This document shows, piece by piece, positions 37,551 through 46,399 of a stretch of DNA of 64,000 nucleotides. Under the pieces are notes generated by a model, which was not told the origin of the DNA, did no database searches, and was given only the letters and a program-made list of their open reading frames with translations. The stretch spans positions 186,001 through 250,000 of the forward strand of contig NZ_CP103300.1 in the NCBI RefSeq assembly GCF_025562755.1, read 5' to 3'. Both the position numbers and the translations under genes were made by a program. Source of the DNA: Endozoicomonas euniceicola. GTDB lineage: Bacteria; Pseudomonadota; Gammaproteobacteria; Pseudomonadales; Endozoicomonadaceae. Positions within the stretch are counted from its first letter, which is position 1, and the number at the start of each line of letters is the position of its first letter.

Positions 37551-40157
37551 ATGGAAGTCAATACGTCAAAAGAGGCGCTCAAGGAAGCCCAAAAAATAGC
37601 CCGACAGTCTGATCAGGGAGCACGCAGCCCGGTCGGTCTTACTGGTCGGCTGATCCTTGCTGTTACACTCTGCTGGTCTCTGTTTCAACTCTGGTATGCA
37701 TCACCACTGCCTTTTATTTTCAAAGCGGGTATTTTCAATGATACCCAGGCGCGTGCCATTCATTTGAGCTTTGCCGTTTTTCTTGCCTTTATGGCATTCC
37801 CTGCACGTCGTAAGTCGTATAGGAATCACATACCTTTTTATGACTGGATCATGGCGCTACTGGCCTCCTTCAGTTCAGCTTACCTCTATCTATTCAGCTC
37901 TGAGCTGGCTTACCGCTCTGGCGCGCCAACGACTATGGATCTGTTGATCGCAGCTTCCGGCATTATTCTGCTACTGGAAGCCACCCGTCGTGCATTAGGA
38001 CCACCACTAATGGTGGTCGCTCTGGTGTTTATCACCTATGCTTTTGCCGGTCCTTACATGCCGGACGTTATAGCCCATAAAGGCGCCAGTTTTAATAAAG
38101 CTATGTCCCACTTCTGGATCACCACTGAAGGGGTGTTCGGGGTTGCGCTGGGGGTATCCACTAACTTTGTCTTTATGTTTGTACTGTTTGGCGCACTGCT
38201 GGAAAGAGCCGGTGCCGGAAACTACTTTATTCAGGTAGCCTTCTCTCTGCTCGGTCATATGCGCGGTGGCCCGGCCAAGGCGGCAGTGGTGTCTTCTGGC
38301 CTGAGTGGCGTGGTGTCCGGTTCATCCATTGCGAACGTTGTCACCACCGGAACTTTCACCATTCCATTGATGAAACGGGTGGGCTTCCCTTCCCATAAAG
38401 CCGGAGCCATAGAAGTCGCCGCCTCCACCAATGGTCAGCTGACTCCACCGATTATGGGAGCTGCCGCCTTTCTCATGGTTGAATATGTCGGCATTTCCTA
38501 TCTGGAAGTGATCAAAGCCGCATTGCTGCCCGCCATTATCTCCTACATTGCCCTGTTCTATATCGTTCACCTTGAAGCGGTTAAAGCCGGAATGGAAGGT
38601 TTGCCACGCAGGCACACCCGCAGCAAACTACAGGCATTGCTGTCGTTTACCGGAACCTTTGCCGGACTATGCATTATGGGGGCTGCCGTCTATTACAGTA
38701 TTGGCTGGACCCGAAGCTATATGGGTGATTATGCCCTATACATTATTGGCAGTGCGTTACTGCTGGGCTATGTAGGTCTGGTGAAGCTTGCCTCGCTGCA
38801 ACCGGACCTGCCTGAAGATACTGAAGCCACGCTCAGCCATACGCCCGAGCCCGGTCCAACCCTGAAACGGGGCCTTTATTATTTATTGCCGATTGTCGTA
38901 TTGCTCTGGTGTCTGACCGTTGAACGCTTCTCGCCGGGGCTGTCTGCGTTCTGGTCAACCTCAGTGATGATTGTGATCACGCTGACCCATAAGCCCCTGC
39001 TTTCCTTCTTCCGAAACGAGTTCAGAAACGAGTTCAGAAAAGAGTCTGATACCAATGTCATCAAGCAGGGCTGGTTCGATACGATCAATGGCCTGCTGAG
39101 TGGTGCACGCAATATGATTGGTATCGGTGTCGCCACCGCTACAGCCGGTATTGTTGTAGGTGCCGTCACCCTGACGGGGATCGGGCTGGTGATGACCGAG
39201 TTTGTGGAATGGATTTCCGGCGGCAATATCATCCTTATGCTGGTGTTTACTGCGCTGATCTGTCTGGTGCTGGGCATGGGACTGCCAACAACCGCCAACT
39301 ACATTGTTGTCTCGACCCTGATGACACCGGTCATTGTTACCCTGGGAGCCCAGTCTGGCCTGATCGTACCACTGATCGCGGTACACCTGTTTGTGTTCTA
39401 CTTTGGCATTCTTGCGGATGATACGCCTCCAGTAGGGCTGGCTGCCTTTGCTGCCTCAGCCATAGCTCAATCTGACCCGATTCGAACGGGTATTCAGGGC
39501 TTCACCTACGATATCCGTACTGCGGTTCTGCCGTTTATGTTTATCTTTAACACCGAGCTATTGCTGATTGGAGTGGACAGCTGGCTGGAACTGTTTCTGG
39601 TGGTGTCCAGCGCCCTGGTTGCCATGCTGGTTTTTGCGACGGCTACCCAGGGTTACTGGCTAACGAAAACCCGCTGGTATGAAACCATTAGTTTGCTGTT
39701 GATCGCCTTTACCCTGTTCCGTCCCGGTTTCTGGTGGGATCAGATTTATGATCCTTATGAAACCTTTGAAGGTGAGCAGATTATTGCCGGTTTGGAAAAA
39801 GCGCCACTGAATAATGAAATCCGTCTCTGGGTGTCCGGTGAAAATCTTGATGGCAGAATGGTCAGCAAACTCAGCATTCTACCCACGGGTTCTGAAACAG
39901 GTGCAGAGCAACAACTCAGCTTTATGGGCCTGCAAACTTATCAGTCTGACGGCAAACTCAAGGTGGATATGGTCAACTTTGACAGCCCGGCAGAAGCAGC
40001 CGGTATTGATTTTGACTGGAGCCTTAATCGTCTGGAAATTCCGGTGGAACGACCACCCAGAGAATTGATCTGGATTCCCGCCCTGTTGTTGCTGGGGTTA
40101 ATTTTCCTGAGGCAGCGTCGCCGCAGTCAAATAGCCGAGCCGGTTGCGGTTAGTTGA
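37551..40157 (+). CDS. TRAP transporter fused permease (DctM/DctQ type, 4TM/12TM)
   Basis: 868 residues, many membrane segments. The N-terminal region is DctQ-like. The large DctM-like part has LLERAGAGNYF, GSSIANVVTTGTF, NGQLTPPIMGAAAFLM and LGMGLPTTANYIV, typical of fused TAXI-TRAP permeases, which use sodium or proton gradients. A C-terminal soluble stretch (VNFDSPAEAAGIDFDW) precedes a last helix. An in-frame 12-nt tandem duplication (39013-39036) gives the FRNEFRNEFRKE loop. Ends at a good terminator. Confidence 0.93.
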   Translation: MEVNTSKEALKEAQKIARQSDQGARSPVGLTGRLILAVTLCWSLFQLWYASPLPFIFKAGIFNDTQARAIHLSFAVFLAFMAFPARRKSYRNHIPFYDWIMALLASFSSAYLYLFSSELAYRSGAPTTMDLLIAASGIILLLEATRRALGPPLMVVALVFITYAFAGPYMPDVIAHKGASFNKAMSHFWITTEGVFGVALGVSTNFVFMFVLFGALLERAGAGNYFIQVAFSLLGHMRGGPAKAAVVSSGLSGVVSGSSIANVVTTGTFTIPLMKRVGFPSHKAGAIEVAASTNGQLTPPIMGAAAFLMVEYVGISYLEVIKAALLPAIISYIALFYIVHLEAVKAGMEGLPRRHTRSKLQALLSFTGTFAGLCIMGAAVYYSIGWTRSYMGDYALYIIGSALLLGYVGLVKLASLQPDLPEDTEATLSHTPEPGPTLKRGLYYLLPIVVLLWCLTVERFSPGLSAFWSTSVMIVITLTHKPLLSFFRNEFRNEFRKESDTNVIKQGWFDTINGLLSGARNMIGIGVATATAGIVVGAVTLTGIGLVMTEFVEWISGGNIILMLVFTALICLVLGMGLPTTANYIVVSTLMTPVIVTLGAQSGLIVPLIAVHLFVFYFGILADDTPPVGLAAFAASAIAQSDPIRTGIQGFTYDIRTAVLPFMFIFNTELLLIGVDSWLELFLVVSSALVAMLVFATATQGYWLTKTRWYETISLLLIAFTLFRPGFWWDQIYDPYETFEGEQIIAGLEKAPLNNEIRLWVSGENLDGRMVSKLSILPTGSETGAEQQLSFMGLQTYQSDGKLKVDMVNFDSPAEAAGIDFDWSLNRLEIPVERPPRELIWIPALLLLGLIFLRQRRRSQIAEPVAVS
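39013..39036 (+). repeat. Perfect 2 x 12-nt tandem duplication in the TRAP permease
   Basis: gaaacgagttca twice with no gap, followed by a partial third unit, coding a repeated Phe-Arg-Asn-Glu in a cytoplasmic or periplasmic loop. Confidence 0.95.
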
Positions 40158-40532
40158 CTGTCTGAATATGCGTAGAGTGGCTGTTTTATACAGCCACTTT
40201 TTCAATAGTAGTCTCCTGTCTGACAAAGAATCACATAAGAGACTTGGTTATCAAATTCATGCCTACCCGGAACTTCAGTGATAGTTTCCAGGTTTTTATT
40301 CTCTTTCATGATTTAAACGGCTCCCGAATTCCAAATTATCATTGCAACAGAGGTCTGTTCGCAAACCCGGTCATGATGAAGAAGGCAGAAGATTGAAAAT
40401 GTCCTATTTTTAATAGCTGTCTGTTGCTTACCTCAGGTTAAAACTATGTCCTCTCAGCCGTGACCGATAACCAACGGAAAGCAACTGAATTATTTTTTTT
40501 GAGCTGAATAGTCACAATCAAGGAGAAATATT
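40158..40532. other. Intergenic region after the TRAP permease
   Basis: Holds the permease terminator (40176-40203) and the leader of the next gene (AGGAG at 40521-40525). AT-rich; nothing else recognised. Confidence 0.5.
40176..40203 (+). terminator. Rho-independent terminator after the TRAP permease
   Basis: agtggctgt / acagccact stem with loop tttat, then tttt. Begins 19 nt past the stop codon. Confidence 0.85.
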
Positions 40533-41378
40533 TTGTATTTAACAGCAAAAAAACTATCAAACTGGTTGATATTGGGACAGCTTTTTTTAGTTTTTCCACT
40601 GTATGCAGGTAAAAAAATAAACTTATCGATAAACTCTAAAACTTCAACAGTTTTCCTCCAAAATTCTACACAGTCCACCAGCACCTCTGAAGAAAATCCT
40701 GCCTTGAGTGTTTCAGTTTCTTCAACGTCCAATGATGAAGATTCTTCGGAATCTGATAACAAAGTTGAGCAACTCAGTGAGTTTATGGAGAGATTAAGAG
40801 CAGATATTTTAAATGATTTTGAATGTATTAGCACTGGACAAGCAGTGGCTAATCCTGACATTGACCTTTCAGTTTATAGTAATTTAGTAGGACAACTTAC
40901 TGAAGCAAACAGGCTGTCAGTTCATAGTAGCTTATTAGTAGGACAACTTACTGAAGTAAACAGGCTGTCAGTTTTTGATGTAACCGTACAACGTTCTTCC
41001 GTACAATCTTCTTCCCCCACACCCATTCAATCAAACGAGTCAAGCCAAGAATTTAATAATAATTCTTCACGTAATACTATTCTCAAGATACAAGGAGATA
41101 TTACTGCACAAAAGAATGACTTATCTAAATATCTCAATAAGGGATTAAATCAATTCTATGACTTATTACTCCCATTTTTTACCTCTGATTCGAACACTGG
41201 GAATGCACATTTTATATTTTTATTTTGGATAGACGAAAATAATGCGCTTAATCTATTCAGACAAATTAGATTGTCTCAAACATCAACAGTTCCTCAGCAA
41301 ACATTAACAGAACCATTCCAACAACCGTTGCGACCCCACACCCATTTTAATAGGAATTCTGGATGCTCACTACAGTAA
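40533..41378 (+). CDS. Hypothetical secreted Ser/Thr/Asn-rich protein
   Basis: 281 residues from TTG 40533, with AGGAG seven bases upstream. N-terminal hydrophobic segment (LSNWLILGQLFLVFPLYAG) is a likely signal peptide. The rest is Ser-, Thr- and Asn-rich and AT-rich in codon use, unlike the transporter genes beside it. An internal duplication of 48/51 nt (40870-40968) yields two VGQLTE(A/V)NRLSV copies. Residues 190-250 may be globular (LNKGLNQFYDLLLPFF). The last four residues are CSLQ, formally a CaaX-type end. Not recognised; possible transfer. Confidence 0.55.
   Translation: MYLTAKKLSNWLILGQLFLVFPLYAGKKINLSINSKTSTVFLQNSTQSTSTSEENPALSVSVSSTSNDEDSSESDNKVEQLSEFMERLRADILNDFECISTGQAVANPDIDLSVYSNLVGQLTEANRLSVHSSLLVGQLTEVNRLSVFDVTVQRSSVQSSSPTPIQSNESSQEFNNNSSRNTILKIQGDITAQKNDLSKYLNKGLNQFYDLLLPFFTSDSNTGNAHFIFLFWIDENNALNLFRQIRLSQTSTVPQQTLTEPFQQPLRPHTHFNRNSGCSLQ
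40870..40968 (+). repeat. Tandem duplication, 48 and 51 nt
   Basis: Two adjacent copies of a segment beginning cagttnatagta and ending aacaggctgt, with a few substitutions and one 3-nt difference. Frame is kept. Confidence 0.9.
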
Positions 41379-41417
41379 ACAGACCATTACCACACCTCCG
41401 TGCGAGGTCATTTTGAC

Positions 41418-41578
41418 ATTGAGCGATAAAAGCCATCGCTTTTATCAGAACCGATGGCTTTTACGCAGTGTTTATTCTGTTGCTTCTTTCATTCCCCTTC
41501 CTTTTTCACCACTGTCGTCTTTTTCAAACTCTCTGACTCGTTTGGCGACGACTTTGCCTAATATCAGCAGACCAATCA
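41418..41578 (-). pseudogene. Remnant of a second AGCS symporter 3' end
   Basis: Closely matches 43094-43254, the terminator and last roughly 36 codons of the AGCS symporter, in the same orientation. The match stops abruptly at the junction with TAXI-like sequence. The remnant terminator stem gccatcg / cgatggc is kept. Confidence 0.8.
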
Positions 41579-41733
41579 GGATGGACCACCAAAGCCTTTT
41601 CTCTGACTTCTGAACTCAAGTCCTCTGAACAGGCTAAAGCCCTGTGTGATAACAAGATCGATGCGTTTGTGTTCATAGCCGGTCACCCCAGCGGTTCCCT
41701 GAAAGAAGCCACCACCTCTTGTGACACGAATCT
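41579..41733 (+). pseudogene. Internal fragment of a TAXI receptor gene
   Basis: About 155 nt matching 36970-37125 of the TAXI gene. I count seven codon differences, six of them synonymous, which suggests the source was a functional paralogue for some time before decay. Both ends are abrupt. Confidence 0.8.
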
Positions 41734-41734
41734 T

Positions 41735-41990
41735 AAAACTCAAGGTGGATAGGGTCAACTTTGACAGCCCGGCAGAAGCAGCCGGTATTGATTTTGACTG
41801 GAGCCTCAATCGTCTGGAAATTCCGGTGCAACGACCACCCAGAGAATTGATCTGGATTCCGGCCCTGTTGCTGCCTGGGTTGATTTTTCTGGGTCAGCGT
41901 CGGCGTAGTCAACTGGCCGATCCGGTTGCGGTTAGCTAACTGCCTGAATATCCATCGTGTGGCTGTTAACGCAGCCACTTTCTGAATCAT
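41735..41990 (+). pseudogene. 3' end of a second TRAP permease, with its terminator
   Basis: Matches the last 68 codons of the fused permease (39953-40157) and the following terminator. Joined directly to the TAXI fragment. Differences are scattered (for example QRPPR for ERPPR, LADPVAVS for IAEPVAVS). No start. Confidence 0.8.
41959..41982 (+). terminator. Terminator copy in the pseudogene patch
   Basis: gtggctg / cagccac with loop ttaacg, then ttt; a diverged copy of the hairpin at 40176-40203. Confidence 0.6.
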
Positions 41991-42011
41991 CAGGCAGGGC
42001 ATTGCACAGGG

Positions 42012-42956
42012 TTATTTTGGCATGGCTTTATAAAACTCAGGCAACTCCGGAAACTCGATATTTCCATTGCCATTATTCTTTATGCCATAACGATGCTCTA
42101 CACTTTGAATGCTTTTTTTAACCTCAGACAGTCTGCATTTGTTAAATGCTATGTCTTGTTTAACCCTATTTAACTGACGCTCGGACTTCCCGGGTTTTAC
42201 ATTCATTCTTGGCTTTTCCGGGCAACCTGAAAGAATTAGTTCAGCCTGTTTTTTTTGCGCATCAGTCTTTAAAACCGAAGCCAGCGCTGACAACAGTTTT
42301 TTCTTCGACTGATGCCCAGAGTCTCCTTGTTTCTCAAATGCCTCTATCGCTAACAATTCAGGTGTTTTTTTCGCTGGAAGTACACGCCCTGTAAGCAAGA
42401 CAGCCCCCAGGTCAAAAGCAATATCTGTTAAACTCTCAGGTTTAACTGAAGCCACAAACCGTTTCAGTTCATCAATCGTTGCTTTAAATTTACCCTGGTA
42501 TATTTTTTGTTCTCTTTGATAACGCTCTTGAGCTGCCCTCTGCTGATTCTCTTGTTCAAATTCTACTGCTGGCCTCAGATCTGCTTTCGTCGCTTCCAGA
42601 CGATCTGTTGCCTGAATAAGCTTATCCTTATACTCCTGATCCTTTTTGTAGTTATCCTGACAACATCTCAGGTGAGGAAGTGCACTCTCCTCGGTTGCTG
42701 GCTTCAGGCTTACCTCTCTTGTACACAGATAGCCCACGCCTAATGCTCCTGCTACACCACCGGCAATAGCAAACAGGGTTCCGGATCCTCCTTCTTTTGC
42801 CACTTGAGATGCTACATATCCTGCAAATGAACCTGTCGCGGCTGCCACTGTTGTAGCCGCCGATACTTTCCCTTTGTCACACCTCGTTCCGTGGTCGTAA
42901 TCATATATCATTAGTTGTTTTGAGGAATCGTGAACAAAACTACCCAGATTATCCAT
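42012..42956 (-). CDS. Hypothetical protein with glycine-rich hydrophobic segment and coiled coil
   Basis: 314 residues. Residues about 30-80 hold two hydrophobic Gly/Ala-rich stretches (SAATTVAAATGSFAGYVAS and TLFAIAGGVAGALGVGYL), possibly a membrane hairpin. Residues 105-175 are highly charged and likely coiled coil (EFEQENQQRAAQERYQREQK). The C-terminal half is basic and helical. No signal peptide. Not recognised. Sits between the pseudogene patch and the AGCS symporter. Confidence 0.6.
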   Translation of the reverse strand: MDNLGSFVHDSSKQLMIYDYDHGTRCDKGKVSAATTVAAATGSFAGYVASQVAKEGGSGTLFAIAGGVAGALGVGYLCTREVSLKPATEESALPHLRCCQDNYKKDQEYKDKLIQATDRLEATKADLRPAVEFEQENQQRAAQERYQREQKIYQGKFKATIDELKRFVASVKPESLTDIAFDLGAVLLTGRVLPAKKTPELLAIEAFEKQGDSGHQSKKKLLSALASVLKTDAQKKQAELILSGCPEKPRMNVKPGKSERQLNRVKQDIAFNKCRLSEVKKSIQSVEHRYGIKNNGNGNIEFPELPEFYKAMPK

Positions 42957-43100
42957 TTATCAGCCTCCTAATTGCTGTCATACCATTTTCAGGAACTAGA
43001 TATTCCATCAAAAATAGCTAATTTATTATTAAATCGAACTCTTTGAGCCGATTTATTCACAATAAGTTCCCTGCTTTCTCTCTACATAACTCTAAGCGAT

Positions 43101-43129
43101 AAAAGCCATCGGTTTTATCAGAACCGATG
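43101..43129 (-). terminator. Terminator of the AGCS symporter
   Basis: catcggtt / aaccgatg stem with 7-nt loop; on the minus strand the stem is followed by GGCTTTTATC. About 17 nt after the stop codon. Confidence 0.7.
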
Positions 43130-43145
43130 ACTTCTGGAATAGAAT

Positions 43146-44519
43146 TTATTCTGTCGCTTCTTTCAATTCCCTGTCTTTTTCACCACTGCCGTCTTTTTCA
43201 AACTCTCTGACTCGTTTGGCGACGACTTTACCCAGTATCAGCAGACCAATCAGGTTAGGCAGGACCATCATTCCGTTAAACATATCCGCCAGCTCCCAGA
43301 CCAGCTCCACTTTCAGCATACAGCCCAGCAGCACAAACAGCATCACCAGCCAGCCATAAATGCTGACCGCTTTATCACTGCGGAACAGATAGCGAATATT
43401 CGCTTCACCAAAGAAATACCAGCCAACAATGGTAGAGAATGCGAAGAAGAGCAATGCCACGGCGATAAATACACCACCAAAGCTGCCCATACTGGCACTG
43501 AAAGCACTCTGGGTCAGGGCAATACCGGTCATGGTGCCATCAACAGGCACGGTCAGAATAACCAGGGCAGTGATGGTCAGGATGATAAACGTATCAAAGA
43601 ACACCCCGAACATAGCCACCGCACCCTGCTCAGCCGGGTGCTTTACCTTAGCGACAGCATGAGCATGGGGCGTAGAACCCATACCCGCTTCATTGGAGAA
43701 AAGACCACGCGCGACACCATAACGAACCGCTTCTTTAATGGTTGCGCCCAGAACACCACCCGTAGCGGCCATAGGGTCAAAGGCACCGATAAAAATCATC
43801 TTCAGTCCGGCAACCACCGCAGGCAGGTTGGTCACCAGAATCCACAGTGAACCGATGATATAAAGGATGGCCATAAACGGCACAACCCGACTGGTAAACG
43901 CCGCAATACTGCTGACACCACCCCGGAAGATCAGGCCTGACAGAATAGCGACCACAACACCCGTAGCGACAGGAGGAATGGAAAATGCGTTATTAAAGGC
44001 TGCACCAATGGAGTTGGCCTGAACCATATTGCCTATAAAGCCCAGGGCAATAACAATGGACACCGCAAAAAAACCCGCAAGAAATTTCGAGCCAACACCT
44101 TTACTGAGGTAAAAAGCAGGACCGCCCCGTACCTGACCATTGATGTCTTCTTTATATTCCTGCGCCAGGACAGCTTCTGCAAACACCGTCCCCATACCAA
44201 AGAATGCCGTCAGCCACATCCAGAAAATGGCACCGGGGCCACCCGCCGCTATGGCTGTTGCAGCACCAGCAAGATTACCTGTACCGACCTGAGCAGCGAC
44301 CGCTGTCGTTAAAGACTGAAAAGACGACATTCCCTGACCATCTGCTTTAGAACCGTCGCCTTTGCCAAAAGTATATTGAATGGATTTTTTAAACCAGCGA
44401 ACCTGAATAAAATTCAGTTTGATAGAAAACCAGATTCCCGTACCTGCCAGTAAAAAAATCAACAAATACCCCCATAGAATACCGTTCACCCAACTGACGG
44501 CGGCCATAATAGAATCCAT
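43146..44519 (-). CDS. Alanine/glycine:cation symporter (AGCS family)
   Basis: 457 residues with about eleven membrane segments. AGCS signatures: GTGNLAGAATAIAAGGPGAIFWMW and EAVRYGVARGLFSNEAGMGS, where N and E line the substrate site. Imports alanine or glycine with sodium. The charged C-terminus (RVREFEKDGSGEKDRELKEA) is cytoplasmic. Monocistronic, with its own terminator; a remnant of a second copy lies at 41418-41578. Confidence 0.94.
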   Translation of the reverse strand: MDSIMAAVSWVNGILWGYLLIFLLAGTGIWFSIKLNFIQVRWFKKSIQYTFGKGDGSKADGQGMSSFQSLTTAVAAQVGTGNLAGAATAIAAGGPGAIFWMWLTAFFGMGTVFAEAVLAQEYKEDINGQVRGGPAFYLSKGVGSKFLAGFFAVSIVIALGFIGNMVQANSIGAAFNNAFSIPPVATGVVVAILSGLIFRGGVSSIAAFTSRVVPFMAILYIIGSLWILVTNLPAVVAGLKMIFIGAFDPMAATGGVLGATIKEAVRYGVARGLFSNEAGMGSTPHAHAVAKVKHPAEQGAVAMFGVFFDTFIILTITALVILTVPVDGTMTGIALTQSAFSASMGSFGGVFIAVALLFFAFSTIVGWYFFGEANIRYLFRSDKAVSIYGWLVMLFVLLGCMLKVELVWELADMFNGMMVLPNLIGLLILGKVVAKRVREFEKDGSGEKDRELKEATE

Positions 44520-44850
44520 GATTCATCACCCTTACTTTTCTGTTTTAATCAATGAGTGGAAATAGAAACCGTCGGTAAAGACACCTGCGAAAGGAGCCTG
44601 CCAGACGGGTTAATCGTTTTATTTTCGGCTGGAGCAGTCAGGTTTCTGATAAACCCAGACCGCTGGTGATTATTGGAATTGTTCGGCGATTCTAAACCCC
44701 CATACTGTTACTCCTGCAGCAGAGTTACGCCTGTATGCGCAAGTATTTTCATTTGTTTGGTTATTTAACTTATTAAGTTAGTAAGGGTATTGTGAAGCAT
44801 TCTGCCAATGTGTTTACTGACCGGAGTCAAATGCTTTACTGAGCGCTTTA
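44520..44850. other. Divergent intergenic region with a palindrome
   Basis: Upstream of both the symporter and the next gene. The only clear element is the 15-bp palindrome at 44766-44780. No gene supported. Confidence 0.4.
44766..44780. promoter_or_regulatory. Operator-like palindrome
   Basis: taactta-t-taagtta, perfect, 70 bp before the gene at 44851. May bind a dimeric regulator; no partner identified. Confidence 0.3.
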
Positions 44851-45756
44851 ATGCAAATCTTATACCCTTGGCCGATACCCACTGACATAGAAAAACGATA
44901 CTTCAGCATGAGCAACCCGATCAGACCCAAAGATATTGTCGATCCACTTATCTGGCAGCAACTCCAGAAAAGAGGCACATGGCTGGACAGCCATCAGGAG
45001 GTTCGAAGGCTATGGGGTTTGCGTCGCCTGGTAAAACCTCTGCCACTACTGGGCAGGCTGGCAGAGCCAAAAGCCAGCCTGACATCAATCCGTCATATTA
45101 AACAACAGCTACGCAACCGGAATATTTCCGAAACCGATATCAAACTGTTACTGAAGATTGCGAAGATTATCAAACTGGGCTGCAGCGGAGGCATACTGAC
45201 CGAGAAAGCCTACAAAGCCATCAATAAAGAAACGCTGGGTAACCTGATCACTGCCACCAACAAAAGCCGTGGAGAGCTGCTCGAACTGGCTGCCAGCGAA
45301 AGCCGTGGCTCCTTAAGCAGATTTATAGAAAAAGAGCGTCAGAAAACAGGGACTATCGGCTATACCCTGCCTGTTGCGCCAGTCAGACAGCCAGTGGCAC
45401 CTTATTTGCCAACAGCTGGTACCAGAACAAAGCCCCGTCGCACTCCCATTACACGGCTCGCAACCACCATTGCCGAAAGAGGTGCCGCACCTGAACCGAC
45501 TGTTCGCCAGCTGGACCAGGCAACAACTCCAGCAACAGCTGACGAGTTACCTCAAAACCCACAGCCCAAAGAGATCGAATTCAAACATCTGTTCACCCAG
45601 CTGCAACTTAAAGACGCCCGGTTAAAAGCAGAACATTTTCAACCTCTGGTGGATGGGGGGATCCTCCGGGCAGATAATCTTTATCGCAATAATGACAAAG
45701 CCATTGAGCGGTTGACCCAACAGGCCTGCGAACACCTGAGGCTGACGAACCACTAA
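44851..45756 (+). CDS. Hypothetical protein, helical, with Pro/Thr-rich linker
   Basis: Up to 301 residues from ATG 44851; ATG 44908 (MSNPIRPKD) is also possible and neither has a strong ribosome site. The N-terminal half is basic and helical (SIRHIKQQLRNRNISETDIKLL). A Pro/Thr/Arg-rich linker spans about 180-240. The last 60 residues form a small helical domain (FKHLFTQLQLKDARLK). No signal peptide. Not recognised; the layout suits a secreted effector or an adaptor, but nothing proves it. Confidence 0.55.
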   Translation: MQILYPWPIPTDIEKRYFSMSNPIRPKDIVDPLIWQQLQKRGTWLDSHQEVRRLWGLRRLVKPLPLLGRLAEPKASLTSIRHIKQQLRNRNISETDIKLLLKIAKIIKLGCSGGILTEKAYKAINKETLGNLITATNKSRGELLELAASESRGSLSRFIEKERQKTGTIGYTLPVAPVRQPVAPYLPTAGTRTKPRRTPITRLATTIAERGAAPEPTVRQLDQATTPATADELPQNPQPKEIEFKHLFTQLQLKDARLKAEHFQPLVDGGILRADNLYRNNDKAIERLTQQACEHLRLTNH

Positions 45757-45760
45757 GGTT

Positions 45761-46393
45761 TCATGGCAGCAAATCTTCCCGGTTTACCATAATCCAAGAG
45801 TCAGACGGATCGCGATAACCCGGCCTGTAATCACGCTCTGGAGTTCCCTTCTCGTAACGGCAAAATGAGCAATGAATTCTGGGATAGACGTGTCCTGTCT
45901 GGTAAAGCAATTTGAGTATGGTTTCAAGGCTGATTGAACAGAGTATTCTTGTTGGAGTCGTCAAAACATCAAACACCCGAAAAGGGTGATGACTCAGATC
46001 CGGGTCATCAAGGGGGCGGCTATTACGCAGGTAAGTGCTTATTAAGCCGGGGCTTGTATACTGACTGTCATAACTCAAATCATAGTTATACACTTTTTCC
46101 CCGGGCAGGTAAGCTTCTAAGGGAGGATATTTACCAACCATGTAATAATCATGCCAACTACGAGTAACAGTGCCATGAGGAGCGTAGAAGAACAGTGTTG
46201 TCCATGGTGGCGTTGTGGTCTGGTACTTCCTGAATAAACGCCTGAAAATTCCCGTCGCTGAACGCCTGTTAACGATTTGACCATGCGCCATGATAATCAG
46301 GTTCTGAACATTTTCACCATGCCAGTTATGCCTGTAAAGCGCGACGTCATCTCTCAGTTGTAACCGGGTTGTTTTTGGGGGAGGATGATCCAT
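45761..46393 (-). CDS. Hypothetical protein with AHG and APHG motifs
   Basis: 210 residues. Two His-Gly motifs stand out: NLIIMAHGQIVNR and LFFYAPHGTVTR. They recall the putative adhesin Stv domain and, more loosely, the GHG of C80 proteases. A Cys-containing strand (RIHCSFCRYEKG) lies near the C-terminus. No signal peptide. I cannot assign a function. It starts 6 bp before the cydC stop, so read-through from cydDC is not excluded: the order on the minus strand is this gene, then cydC downstream of its own cydD. Confidence 0.55.
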   Translation of the reverse strand: MDHPPPKTTRLQLRDDVALYRHNWHGENVQNLIIMAHGQIVNRRSATGIFRRLFRKYQTTTPPWTTLFFYAPHGTVTRSWHDYYMVGKYPPLEAYLPGEKVYNYDLSYDSQYTSPGLISTYLRNSRPLDDPDLSHHPFRVFDVLTTPTRILCSISLETILKLLYQTGHVYPRIHCSFCRYEKGTPERDYRPGYRDPSDSWIMVNREDLLP

Positions 46394-46399
46394 AGCGGT

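Noticed and set aside
41413..41939. Small frames of 66 and 72 residues
   Set aside because: Lie in the pseudogene patch and translate transporter gene fragments; no starts of their own.
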